Source of the DNA: an uncultured Clostridia bacterium
GTDB taxonomy: Bacteria > Bacillota > Clostridia > TANB77 > CAG-508
Assembly (NCBI GenBank): GCA_944388605.1
Contig: CALXJJ010000016.1
Location: 1-33,538 of the forward strand
DNA length: 33,538 nt
Reading direction: 5' to 3'
Every line of letters begins with the position of its first letter. Within the stretch, counting starts at the first letter, position 1. The notes under the pieces are model-generated. The model saw only the letters and a program-made list of their open reading frames with translations, did not search any database and was not told where the DNA came from. Shown in pieces: positions 11,993-18,978 of the stretch. The position numbers were made by a program, and so were the translations under genes.

Positions 11993-12021
11993 ATTATACA
12001 CAAACATATGTTTCGTGTCAA
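11993..12021 (-). promoter_or_regulatory. consensus promoter with LexA-like operator
   Basis: TTGACA (12016-12021), a 17-nt spacer and TATAAT (11993-11998) make a perfect housekeeping promoter for the metallopeptidase gene. The spacer contains the palindrome AAACATATGTTT, which differs at one base from GAACATATGTTT, a sequence of the Gram-positive SOS-box type. A repressor bound here would block RNA polymerase. Confidence 0.75.
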
Positions 12022-12212
12022 TACTTTTTTTATTTTTATTAATATTTTTATAATAATTATTTAACAATATTTTTCTCTATTTTATTTATTAGTCTATTTA
12101 ATTTGCACCTTTATTTGATTTTCGCCTTTTTTCGACACAACATTTTATAATTATATGTTATAATTATGTTAAGCACTTTTTTCAAATTTTTTTCTTCTAT
12201 TCCAAAAAAAAA

Positions 12213-12244
12213 CGAATAACAATATCTCTTTATATTGCTATTCG
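12213..12244 (-). terminator. rho-independent terminator without an obvious gene
   Basis: CGAATA-a-CAATAT (12213-12225) pairs with ATATTG-c-TATTCG (12232-12244). On the minus strand the stem is followed by nine T residues. The nearest upstream gene (12478-12771) already has its own terminator, so this one may close a small unannotated transcript. Confidence 0.7.
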
Positions 12245-12357
12245 CTTATCTTTTATTTGTTATCAATTATTAATTTCTTTATTTTAGTGATGTATATTTC
12301 TATTTTATATTCAATATTGTTATTTTTTAATCTTATTTTTTATCTCCACGTTATACA

Positions 12358-12427
12358 TTTGTTCCTAAGCCAATTTTGCGAAGTCAAAATTGTGTTCAAT
12401 GGATAATATATCAATATAACTTTCCTA
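12358..12427. repeat. partial copy of dispersed intergenic repeat
   Basis: Matches the central part of the repeats at 12886-13030 and 17480-17624, including the CAATTTT/AAAATTG hairpin and the closing AACTTTCCT. The segment between those parts has diverged. Confidence 0.6.
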
Positions 12428-12439
12428 ATATCGTATACT

Positions 12440-12470
12440 AAAAGACCAGCCTATAACTGGCTGGTCTTTT
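12440..12470 (-). terminator. rho-independent terminator
   Basis: Perfect 12-bp stem, AAAAGACCAGCC against GGCTGGTCTTTT, with a 7-nt loop, directly after the stop of the gene at 12478-12771. The T-rich 3' arm serves as the U-tract. Confidence 0.85.
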
Positions 12471-12477
12471 GGAGATT

Positions 12478-12771
12478 TTATCCAAAAACTGAAAATTCAG
12501 AACCCATTGGAACTTTTTTTACAAAATCGTGTAAATACAGTTTAGAATCTTCTATATCTTTACTCCTTGCAAAGATAATTTCTATTTTTTCTCCTGTTGG
12601 TCCATCAATTCTCATTACTATTGGTCTTTTCCACATGTTCAACATTCTTCTTGCTGTTTTCACATATTTTAAGATCCAAATTTCACCAAATGGATATAAG
12701 TCCTTTGGCATTGCCACTACTATTGCACTTCTTTTTGCATAGTCCTTTGCAATCCGTAAAACTTTCTTCAT
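12478..12771 (-). CDS. small protein of unknown function
   Basis: 97-residue protein I do not recognise. The start at 12771 is set by a strong AGGAGG eight or nine nt upstream; a longer reading frame to 12846 has no such site and is unlikely. The N terminus is basic (MKKVLRIAKDYAKR) and followed by a short hydrophobic stretch (SAIVVAMPKDLYPFG) too short for a confident membrane helix. The rest is mixed alpha/beta in character, with a basic patch (KTARRMLNMWKR) and a C terminus ending GSEFSVFG. It is a single-gene transcription unit with a clean terminator, so it is likely a real, expressed gene. Confidence 0.7.
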   Translation of the reverse strand: MKKVLRIAKDYAKRSAIVVAMPKDLYPFGEIWILKYVKTARRMLNMWKRPIVMRIDGPTGEKIEIIFARSKDIEDSKLYLHDFVKKVPMGSEFSVFG

Positions 12772-12885
12772 AATAAAACCTCCTAATAATTCTTGCATAT
12801 GCAAGTTTATACTATATATATTACCATATTTTGTAAATTTTTTCAACTCATTTAGCTTATTTTCAGTAATAACAAAGAAGAAATT

Positions 12886-13030
12886 GGAAATCCTTAAAAT
12901 TTATATTAATTTTATCTTTCCTCATTAGCTTTTTAGTAAATTTGTTCCTAATCCAATTTTACAAAGTCAAAATCGTGTGCAGTCGTTAGAGCGTAGCGAC
13001 TTTTATACAATAAGAAAGGATAACTTTCCT
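12886..13030. repeat. 145-bp dispersed intergenic repeat, copy 1
   Basis: Aligns without gaps to 17480-17624 over 145 nt at roughly 92% identity by eye. It contains CAATTTT/AAAAT(C/T)G and GTCG...CGAC hairpin arms and ends in AACTTTCCT. It lies between the small gene at 12478-12771 and the HAM1-like gene and has no coding potential. Confidence 0.85.
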
Positions 13031-13105
13031 TTGAAAATAAAAAATTATTTCTTAATTCGAAAATATTAATAAACTAATTTAGAAAGGATAATATTATAAA
13101 AATAA

Positions 13106-13702
13106 TTATATATTATTTATTATAAATTCTAAAACTTCATTTATATTATCTTTTTTCCTATATTCTATTTTTTCTTCTTCTGATAAATCTACAAGATATT
13201 TATTAAACTCTGGTATTATACTTATAGAATCTAATGGATATCCAGGATTTATTTTCTTGGCAGGTTTATCTACAAAATAGAAGTCTTGCTTACTCCAAGA
13301 TATTTTCTTTACCCCTTTATTACTACATATTACCATTCCATATACCCATTTTATTGTGAGTCTTCCTCCATATTCTTTAGTCAATTCTGTATAATGTTTT
13401 ATCATTTCTTCGTCTGTTAATTCTCTCCCTTTTACTCTCCTTACATGTGTTCCAGGTTGTAACTTTGCTGGTAATTCTTTAATAAATAAATTATTATCCA
13501 TTCCTATTGTTGGAATTCTGGTCATATCATAATATGCTTTTGCTTTTTTATATGCATTCTCAATTGCATCTTTTCCATTTTCATCTATATTTAGCTTAAA
13601 CTCTAAATCTTTTACAGTTATTAATTCTATATCTTTTTGCTCTAATTCATCTTTATATTTCTTTATCTTCGCTGGATTTGTTGTAGCAAATAGTACCTTC
13701 AT
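13106..13702 (-). CDS. HAM1/RdgB-like nucleoside triphosphate pyrophosphatase
   Basis: 198-residue divergent member of the HAM1/ITPase family, enzymes that hydrolyse non-canonical purine NTPs to NMP and pyrophosphate. The N terminus (FATTNPAKIKKYKDEL) matches the family's TxNxxK motif, and ENAYKKAKAYYD matches the conserved helix with its acidic residue. The usual central DDSGLEVDAL...SARYAG region is replaced by GMDNNLFIKELPAKLQPGTH, keeping only one aspartate. The SHR-type C-terminal specificity region is not evident. Substrate range is therefore uncertain. It starts 22 nt after the membrane protein gene and is the last gene of a four-gene operon. That placement suggests a role in the operon's own pathway rather than general nucleotide cleaning. 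The ribosome binding site is AAAGGA. Confidence 0.75.
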   Translation of the reverse strand: MKVLFATTNPAKIKKYKDELEQKDIELITVKDLEFKLNIDENGKDAIENAYKKAKAYYDMTRIPTIGMDNNLFIKELPAKLQPGTHVRRVKGRELTDEEMIKHYTELTKEYGGRLTIKWVYGMVICSNKGVKKISWSKQDFYFVDKPAKKINPGYPLDSISIIPEFNKYLVDLSEEEKIEYRKKDNINEVLEFIINNI

Positions 13703-13724
13703 ATTTAATTCGTCCTTTCATACT

Positions 13725-14225
13725 TTATTTGTAAAAATGTTGTTCTACACATTTATATAAATTTTTTACTACTAAAATCAATTCTTCATATCTTTTTTCA
13801 AAGTTCTCTTTTCTATTACTTATTAACACAATATATTCATCTATTTTTACTATATTATTTTCCATTTCTTCATAAAATTCATTGTCAGTATATTTAAAAA
13901 CTAATATCTTTCTTCTTAAGTCCATGAGAAAATCTTGAAATTTATCTATTTCTAAATCATCAATACTTTTATTATTTAAATCTATACTCTTTTGAATACA
14001 ACTTGGCAATTCTTCATGAAGGGGCTTTTTTAAAATATCTTGATATAAATTATTTTTATAGCTCGATTCGTTATTTTTTCGTACAGTCCAAACAACAGAC
14101 CATATTGAAACCATCAATGCAATTACTGATAATACTAATGTAGCCCAATCAAACCCTAATAAGTTAGAATGTTCTATAACTTCGTTAATTGTAGTTGATA
14201 TTGTAGTTTGAATAATTTCTTCCAT
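13725..14225 (-). CDS. single-pass membrane protein, operon component
   Basis: 166-residue unrecognised protein. One clear membrane helix lies at about residues 24-47 (WATLVLSVIALMVSIWSVVW), followed by positive residues (RKNN), so the C-terminal 115 residues are probably cytoplasmic. That domain is helical and charged, with coiled-coil tendency (FYEEMENNIVKIDEYIVL, EKRYEELILVVKNLYK). The architecture, a short N-terminal anchor plus a cytoplasmic helical domain, resembles small effector or scaffold proteins of defence and signalling cassettes; that is inference. AAAGGAG precedes the ATG. It lies 18 nt after the STAS-like gene and 22 nt before the HAM1-like gene. Confidence 0.7.
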   Translation of the reverse strand: MEEIIQTTISTTINEVIEHSNLLGFDWATLVLSVIALMVSIWSVVWTVRKNNESSYKNNLYQDILKKPLHEELPSCIQKSIDLNNKSIDDLEIDKFQDFLMDLRRKILVFKYTDNEFYEEMENNIVKIDEYIVLISNRKENFEKRYEELILVVKNLYKCVEQHFYK

Positions 14226-14243
14226 TTTTATTCTCCTTTATTG

Positions 14244-14537
14244 TTAAAATTTTATATAGCTTATAATTTTTTCTGTCAATTTTTCTGATGAACTTTTTAT
14301 CGTAACATATCTTTCTATTTCGCTTTTACCAATTTTTTTTAAAATATCCCTAAACATTCCTTGTACAAATGATATAGCTACCTTTTTCACTTGTTCTGGA
14401 AAAATTATAATATTCCTCTTATTATAATCAAATTTATTTTCTATCTGTTTTTTATAATGTCCATAACCATAATCATTACCTGCTAATGCAGAGATTGTTT
14501 TGTCGAACTCAAGTTCTATAATATTATTGTCTCCCAT
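14244..14537 (-). CDS. STAS-like domain protein (DUF4325)
   Basis: 97-residue protein resembling the STAS-like DUF4325 family. The central segment IIIFPEQVKKVAISFVQGMF carries the family's typical FPE...SFVQG(M/L)F pattern, with an alpha/beta sequence on either side. STAS domains bind or modulate partner proteins, as anti-sigma antagonists do. DUF4325 genes commonly sit next to a HATPase-fold gene, as here. The ATG at 14537 is preferred because AAGGAG lies 7 nt upstream; an ATG two codons earlier is too close to it. It overlaps the 3' end of the HATPase gene by 14 nt, indicating translational coupling. The pair probably forms one regulatory module. Confidence 0.75.
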   Translation of the reverse strand: MGDNNIIELEFDKTISALAGNDYGYGHYKKQIENKFDYNKRNIIIFPEQVKKVAISFVQGMFRDILKKIGKSEIERYVTIKSSSEKLTEKIISYIKF

Positions 14538-15657
14538 ATTCATTCTCCTTTAAAACAAATTGCAAATTATAAATATTTATATTCATATCATATTTATTAA
14601 CACTAACTACTTTTTTATTTGGTGGCATTTCCTTATAATTGTTTTCCTCATTAAATCCTATTAACCCTTCTTCATTTAATTTAAGAAATTCCTTTATAAA
14701 AATCATATTCGTATCACCACTTATAGCATAACAAAAATTGTGATTTGATTTTTCTATTAAAGCTTTTATTAATGTAGTTAAACCTGTTCCTCCTGTATAC
14801 GACATCTTTCTTGTTGTAACATACTTCTGAAATGCAGAAATCATTGCAAATGAATGGATATTATATGTTTCGTCAAAAAATTTTTTATGTTTTTCATAAG
14901 CTTCTAACACTATCTTATTTTTTTCACTATATTCAGATTTATTTTCTTTATATATATATTCCATAATTTCTTTTCCTATAAATATATCATCTATTACTAC
15001 TAAAGCAACATCTACATATTTATATCTATGATAACTATTTTTTAATACATTTAGATTTAATATGCAATCACCATTTGAATGATTTAATGCATTATCAACT
15101 ATTTCTACTATTACTTCCGCTAACTCATTTCTATAGTCATCATCGAATTCAAATAACTTTAAAAAAGTATCTACTTCGTCCATTGTTATAGATATGAATT
15201 TTCCCTTTCTATTTTCTTCATTATTTCTACATAATTTTCTAAAATGATCCATATCTACAGTTATTTGTTGATTATATTCAGTATTATAATCTTCAATACT
15301 TATTTTTTTATTATTATATTTAAATAATATGCTATTTTTAAAGATTTGATATCCTAATACATTATCTTTTATTGAGAATCTATACATAACTTTAAAGTTC
15401 CACTCATTCATTACAAAGTATATTATTGATTCCATTAAAGTTAATATAGCTTGACCTGCTATATAATCTGAATCGATAAGAATCTTTGTATCACATGTTT
15501 TTATTCCTTCTTTCATCCATTTAAGATGTTCTGCTATTTTATAAATAGATTTTATTGAAAAAGTATTATCTTTTATACGTATTTTATTATTTGTGTATCC
15601 ATCTATACTATGATTTTTTGGCGTTACTTTTTCAAATATTTTTTCTATTTGTAACAT
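14524..15657 (-). CDS. HATPase-fold ATP-binding protein
   Basis: 377-residue soluble protein. An N-terminal region of about 170 residues of unknown type is followed by a GHKL/HATPase-like ATP-binding domain. The N-box is EVIVEIVDNALNHSNG near residue 186 and the G-box GGTGLTTLIKALI is near 289. No H-box or receiver domain is present, so it is not a normal histidine kinase and looks closer to anti-sigma-type kinases or ATP-driven switches. The ATG at 15657 follows GGTGGGAG; a longer frame to 15720 runs through the promoter and is rejected. It is first in a four-gene operon and overlaps the STAS-like gene, a pairing suggestive of a switch in which the STAS protein is the partner. The promoter is at 15692-15720. 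Confidence 0.8.
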   Translation of the reverse strand: MLQIEKIFEKVTPKNHSIDGYTNNKIRIKDNTFSIKSIYKIAEHLKWMKEGIKTCDTKILIDSDYIAGQAILTLMESIIYFVMNEWNFKVMYRFSIKDNVLGYQIFKNSILFKYNNKKISIEDYNTEYNQQITVDMDHFRKLCRNNEENRKGKFISITMDEVDTFLKLFEFDDDYRNELAEVIVEIVDNALNHSNGDCILNLNVLKNSYHRYKYVDVALVVIDDIFIGKEIMEYIYKENKSEYSEKNKIVLEAYEKHKKFFDETYNIHSFAMISAFQKYVTTRKMSYTGGTGLTTLIKALIEKSNHNFCYAISGDTNMIFIKEFLKLNEEGLIGFNEENNYKEMPPNKKVVSVNKYDMNINIYNLQFVLKENEYGRQ

Positions 15658-15691
15658 TTTCTCTCCCACCTTATTATTGCCATTATTATTA

Positions 15692-15720
15692 TATATATCA
15701 CAAAAATTCATTTTTCTCAA
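15692..15720 (-). promoter_or_regulatory. TTGAGA-N17-TATATA promoter of HATPase/STAS operon
   Basis: TTGAGA at 15715-15720, a 17-nt spacer beginning AAAA and ending TTTTGTGA, and TATATA at 15692-15697. It matches the DUF262-operon promoter (32322-32350) at 23 of 27 positions by eye. Confidence 0.65.
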
Positions 15721-15881
15721 TGGTTACGGAATTTTTTAACCCATATTTTGTCAATTTTTCATTTTTTTCTTGCCATACGCGGTATAATGATAAAACATTA
15801 AAAGCAACTAAAGAAATATGAGATTATCAATAACACATACAAAAAATAATACATATTTTTACATGATTATAGCTTAGAAGG

Positions 15882-16614
15882 TTATGAGCCTGTAATTGTT
15901 GATATTTCTGTATTTTGTTATATTCTTGTTTCCATATCTACAAATTCAAAAAGATATATAAAATTATTTAATAAGGTAGGAAAATCGTTGTTTTCTTTTA
16001 TCCAATTCAAATCGTATTCACACTCTATATTCATTCCTTTTGAATTATATGAAAAATATCTTTTGCTCCTTCTTTAAAACTTACTAATGTACTTATTCCT
16101 ATACCTTTATTTTTTTCAAAGAATTTCTTTGTATCCCTATCTATTCTTTTTTTGGCTAATAATTTAGTTTTATCTGATATTAATAAAATGTTTGGATTTG
16201 ATTCTATGTTCCATTTATTAGTCCTTTCAATTTAAATATGGAATCTCTTTATATATTCAGCAAACACTCATAAGATAAACTTCTGAATTCACTTTCCTCA
16301 CTTAATAAATAAAAATAAGTTTGTTCTATCTTTGTATCCTTTCCTATTGACTTATCTAAAAAGTTTCCATATTCAGAATATATATTTACTAACCATTCTC
16401 TTATTTCAGAATCATAATCTCTTAATTTTTTACGATATTTATCTAATTTTTCTTCTTTTGCTATTGTTGTTTCCTCTAGTTTTGTAATATCTAAATAATT
16501 ATTAAAATATATAGTTCACACATATTTTTAAATTTTCATCTTTTTATTTTTATCAAATTCATTTATTCCATCTTCTTTTTTTCTTTTTTCAATATATTTT
16601 TCTAATTTTATCAT
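15882..16614 (-). pseudogene. decayed gene, function unknown
   Basis: A former coding gene begins at ATG 16614 behind a strong GGAGGA. The first 28 codons are open (MIKLEKYIEKRKKEDGINEF...), then the frame shifts. The next segment encodes LDITKLEETTIAKEEKLDKY and continues to EESEFRSLSYEC. After further shifts come NPNILLISDKTKLLAKKRI and then NIECEYDLNWIKENNDFPTL, ending near 15882. At least three frame changes and one in-frame stop are needed to join them. The protein would have been about 240 residues, charged and helical. I do not recognise the family. It follows the pseudogene at 16660-17113 and was probably in the same operon. Confidence 0.65.
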
Positions 16615-16659
16615 ATTTAGTCCTCCATTTCTTATAAATATACTCCCATATAGCATTAA

Positions 16660-17113
16660 TTATTTGTTCTTATCTTTTTCTATCATAGAAGTTGTTGACC
16701 TAATGCAATTAGGTTGAACGAATTTGGATAATAAATCATATATATTTTTTATTTCTACTTCTGTTTGTTCTTTGCTTTCCATTATAGTTGTAAAATACTT
16801 ATCCCAATTTTCAATAATTTCACTTTTTAATTTTATAGGTTTTATATTATTTTTTACCTTTTTGTATTCATCTATTATATCTGGGGCAAATACTATATTC
16901 ATTAAAAATAAAATGTTCTCAAAAGTGGATCTTAACAGAATCATTGATGACACAATATTTCCTTTCAAACATAATTCATAAGAAGTTTCCAATTCGTTTG
17001 GAATATGTTCTATTAGACTAACAATATCTTCATCAAAATTTAAATTATTAATAAAATTATTTATCTATTATTATCTCTTTTGTAACCTTACTTATAATAT
17101 ATATTTCTTCCAT
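16660..17113 (-). pseudogene. frameshifted HEPN/DUF5677-like gene
   Basis: Starts at ATG 17113 behind AGGAAG. After 18 codons (MEEIYIISKVTKEIIIDK) it meets a stop. One frame change near 17060 restores a long frame reading NNFINNLNFDEDIVSLIEHI and then ETSYELCLKGNIVSSMILLR, ending at 16660. The helical pattern LLRSTFENILFL and a late LSKFVQPNCIR resemble DUF5677/HEPN-like proteins, in which an Arg...Glu pair and a His-Pro motif are typical. Here the expected His is Gln, a further sign of decay. The relationship is tentative. It lies between a methyltransferase stub and another decayed gene, consistent with a degraded defence cassette. Confidence 0.55.
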
Positions 17114-17162
17114 TCTTCCTCCTTCTTATTATTATATCATTTTTTTGAATATGTGTAAAAAG

Positions 17163-17345
17163 TTAAAAAATTACACATATTATATCTCCTTCTCTTGTAT
17201 ATTTTAAAATTAAATTTCTAGGAACTTGTGGTGGACAATTACCTCTATAATCTCCTTTATGCGTTGCCCAACTTCCTCCTTCTTTAAAATACCATATTGT
17301 TGTCTCTTCTAGCTCAAATCCTTCTGCTTCATATTTCATTTTCAT
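17163..17345 (-). pseudogene. N-terminal stub of a DNA methyltransferase
   Basis: 60-residue frame whose sequence (ETTIWYFKEGGSWATHKGDY, then RGNCPPQVPRNLILKYTREGD) matches the start of a known class of site-specific amino-methyltransferases. Those begin TTVWSFPxRGxWATHxGxYRGNWSPxIPRNLILRYT and continue into the SAM-binding motif DxFxGSGTT. Here the frame ends at GDIICVIF, exactly where that motif should begin, and the rest of the gene is absent downstream. It is therefore a truncated remnant, although it keeps an AAGGAAG ribosome binding site. The two decayed genes downstream may be from the same lost restriction or defence unit. Confidence 0.7.
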
Positions 17346-17366
17346 TCTTCCTTTTATAATATATAA

Positions 17367-17391
17367 AGGGACAACTAATAAAAGTTGCCCT
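17367..17391. terminator. bidirectional terminator-like hairpin
   Basis: AGGGACAACT (17367-17376) pairs with AGTTGCCCT (17383-17391) with one bulge. A T-rich run follows in each direction. On the minus strand it lies after the ArsC/Spx-like gene and the repeat, and before the methyltransferase stub. Confidence 0.55.
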
Positions 17392-17479
17392 CACAATTTT
17401 TTAACATATTGTATTCTTATATTCCTCTAAAATGTACTTACAATTAAAAAAATATCCATTTTATCTTTTTGAACAAATC

Positions 17480-17624
17480 GGAAAGCCTTAAAATTTATAT
17501 TAATTTTATCTTTCATCGTTAGCTTTTTAGTAAATTTGTTCCTAAGCCAATTTTACGAAGTCAAAATTGTGTGCAACCGTTAGATCGTAGCGACTTTTAT
17601 ACAATAGTAAAGGATAACTTTCCT
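17480..17624. repeat. 145-bp dispersed intergenic repeat, copy 2
   Basis: Gapless match to 12886-13030 with about a dozen differences. In this copy the end forms a further hairpin (TTTTATACAATAG at 17595-17607 with CTATTGTATAAAA at 17623-17635). The repeat lies between genes and has no coding potential. Confidence 0.85.
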
Positions 17625-17638
17625 ATTGTATAAAAAAA

Positions 17639-17665
17639 TAGTAACTACCATATTGGTAATTACTA
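17639..17665 (-). terminator. rho-independent terminator of ArsC/Spx-like gene
   Basis: TAGTAACTACCA (17639-17650) pairs with TGGTAATTACTA (17654-17665). On the minus strand seven T residues follow. It is 6 nt after the stop of the gene at 17672. Confidence 0.85.
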
Positions 17666-17671
17666 TATATC

Positions 17672-18025
17672 TTATTTTAATATATTCCATTTATATTCAT
17701 TAAATCCTATAAATATTCCCTTGTCCGATACTAATACAGGTCTTTTTATTAGCATTCCATCACTTGCTAACAATTCTATTTTTTCTTTATCACTTATATT
17801 TGACAATTTTTCTTTCAAATTTAACTCTTTATATTTTAATCCACTTGTATTAAACCATTTTTCTATATCTAACCCACTTTCTTTTATCCACTTTGTTAAT
17901 TCTTTTATTGTAGGTGTTTCTTCAATTATATTTCTATCTTCAAATTCTATATTATTTTCTTCTAACCATTTCTTAGCTTTTTTACAAGTAGAACATTTTG
18001 GATATTCTATAAATATATTTTTCAT
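17672..18025 (-). CDS. ArsC/Spx-family thioredoxin-fold protein
   Basis: 117-residue protein of the ArsC/Spx/YffB family. The N-terminal CSTC motif (C11, C14) follows the first beta strand (MKNIFIEYPKCSTCKKAKKW). Mid-protein LSNISDKEKIELLASDGMLI and the KRPVLV segment near the C terminus carry the family's conserved Arg-Pro. Members act as arsenate reductases, thiol-redox proteins or RNA polymerase-binding regulators (Spx). The length fits all of these and I cannot assign one. No ars operon is present. AGGAGGTGAG precedes the ATG. It lies 10 nt after the ASCH gene and has its own terminator downstream. Confidence 0.85.
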   Translation of the reverse strand: MKNIFIEYPKCSTCKKAKKWLEENNIEFEDRNIIEETPTIKELTKWIKESGLDIEKWFNTSGLKYKELNLKEKLSNISDKEKIELLASDGMLIKRPVLVSDKGIFIGFNEYKWNILK

Positions 18026-18035
18026 AGCTCACCTC

Positions 18036-18419
18036 CTATAAATTATATTCCCATAAACTCAATTTACCTTTGGCTTCTATTGGCTCTTTAAACACTTCCA
18101 CATCTTCTAATTGCCAACCATAATTTTCTTTAAAGGAACTATTTGTGTATATATCTTTATTTTCTCTTAATACTATTTCTTTAAACTCTGATGACATTTT
18201 TATGCAATCTACTAAATTCACTTTTCCTAATATTTTACCTGTTGGCATATCTTCTGGTATGTATTTAGCTAATCTTTTCATTGCTTCTTTATCTATTCCT
18301 TTTCCTGCATGTATTAATAAATCTCCCCTATATTTAGTTTGCCAACTTCTAAATTCAAATCTTTTATCACCCTGCATTATTAATGTTGCCCATGGTTGCT
18401 TTATAGTTAATACTTTCAT
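18036..18419 (-). CDS. ASCH-domain protein
   Basis: 127-residue ASCH-domain protein, a PUA-like fold that binds RNA or modified nucleosides. The typical opening KVLTIKQPWATLIMQGDKRF, with E and R following, and the GDLLIHAGKG segment are clear, and the end KGKLSLWEY is also typical. Its ATG overlaps the TGA of the preceding (now broken) NUDIX gene in an ATGA arrangement, so it was translationally coupled to a nucleotide-processing enzyme. Because the upstream NUDIX gene has stop codons, translation of this gene may now be reduced. Function in this family ranges from cytidine amidohydrolase to RNA binding, and the substrate is not predictable here. Confidence 0.85.
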   Translation of the reverse strand: MKVLTIKQPWATLIMQGDKRFEFRSWQTKYRGDLLIHAGKGIDKEAMKRLAKYIPEDMPTGKILGKVNLVDCIKMSSEFKEIVLRENKDIYTNSSFKENYGWQLEDVEVFKEPIEAKGKLSLWEYNL

Positions 18420-18817
18420 AGTTTTTCTTCTTTCAAAATTCTTTTAAATAATTCTCTTGTATTATCATATGTAATTATATTTATTGCATCTTCATAAGTC
18501 ATCCATTCCATTGGTTTTGTTTCACTCTCTTGATATTTTTCATTTCCACTTATTTTTATAGCAATAAATAATACAACTTGCTTAAAAGTACCTTTATCTG
18601 TAACATATTCCATTGTATATCTTTTATTTTTATTTATTTCTACATCTATATTAGTTTCTTCCCTTGACTCTCTTTTGGCGGTTTAAATTTCTGTTTCTCC
18701 TAATTCCATATGACCTTTAGGAAATCCTCAATACCCTTTTGTTTGTCGAATAAAAATAACTTTTCCATTTTCTATGATAATACATCCACATGATTTTTCT
18801 CTTTTTATTTCATTCAT
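18416..18817 (-). pseudogene. NUDIX hydrolase with two in-frame stops
   Basis: The reading frame from ATG 18817 gives MNEIKREKSCGCIIIENGKV and then FIRQTKGY, a TGA, GFPKGHMELGETEI, a TAA and TAKRESREETNID, ending EEKL. This is a complete NUDIX protein of about 133 residues, with Nudix box G-x5-E-x7-RE-x-REE, resembling diadenosine tetraphosphatase-type enzymes. The TGA replaces the conserved Trp of WGFPKGH, and the TAA lies inside the Nudix box, so no active enzyme can be made. The start overlaps the stop of the pyrophosphatase fragment and the end overlaps the ASCH start. Confidence 0.85.
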
Positions 18818-18978
18818 CTTATAATCTCACTTTCAAAATATTGTTTTTGAAAATTAGTCAATTTTCTTATTTCTTCATCAGTATAATTTTTTCCTTCTGG
18901 TACAACAATTAATTTGTCATCATTGTCATTTGTTCTATGTATCACTGCTATACATTTTCCTTCAAAACTCTCTATCAT
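18814..18978 (-). pseudogene. 3' fragment of inorganic pyrophosphatase gene
   Basis: A 54-codon open frame reads MIESFEGKCIAVIHRTNDND followed by DKLIVVPEGKNYTDEEIRKL and ends YFESEIIR. This matches the C terminus of the small inorganic-pyrophosphatase-like proteins common in Firmicutes (FEGK-IA-IHR-NDNDDKLVVVPEG). The catalytic N-terminal half is missing, so it must be inactive. It directly follows a truncated NUDIX gene, as expected if a deletion fused two neighbours. A GGGAGA ribosome binding site happens to precede the internal ATG. Confidence 0.75.

Larger units (their letters stand above)
12022..12439. other. intergenic region with hairpin and partial repeat (no gene)
   Basis: About 420 nt without a supportable gene. 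It contains an intrinsic terminator-like hairpin at 12213-12244 and a partial copy of the dispersed repeat at 12358-12427. The remainder is AT-rich spacer, including short ATAATTAT palindromes near 12150-12170. Confidence 0.5.

Noticed and set aside
12778..12846. N-terminal extension of the small gene at 12478.
   Set aside because: The extension contains the AGGAGG ribosome binding site of the internal ATG, so the shorter protein is the real one.
12886..17624. The 145-bp repeats as a CRISPR array or IS ends.
   Set aside because: The copies are 4.5 kb apart with genes between, there are no regular spacers, and no transposase gene is near either copy.
18728..18733. TGA at the conserved Trp of the NUDIX WGFPKGH motif, suggesting TGA is read as Trp.
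   Set aside because: The same gene also has an in-frame TAA, and the intact genes (rpoB, rpoC, int and others) use TGG for Trp with no internal TGA. It is a decayed gene under the standard bacterial code.
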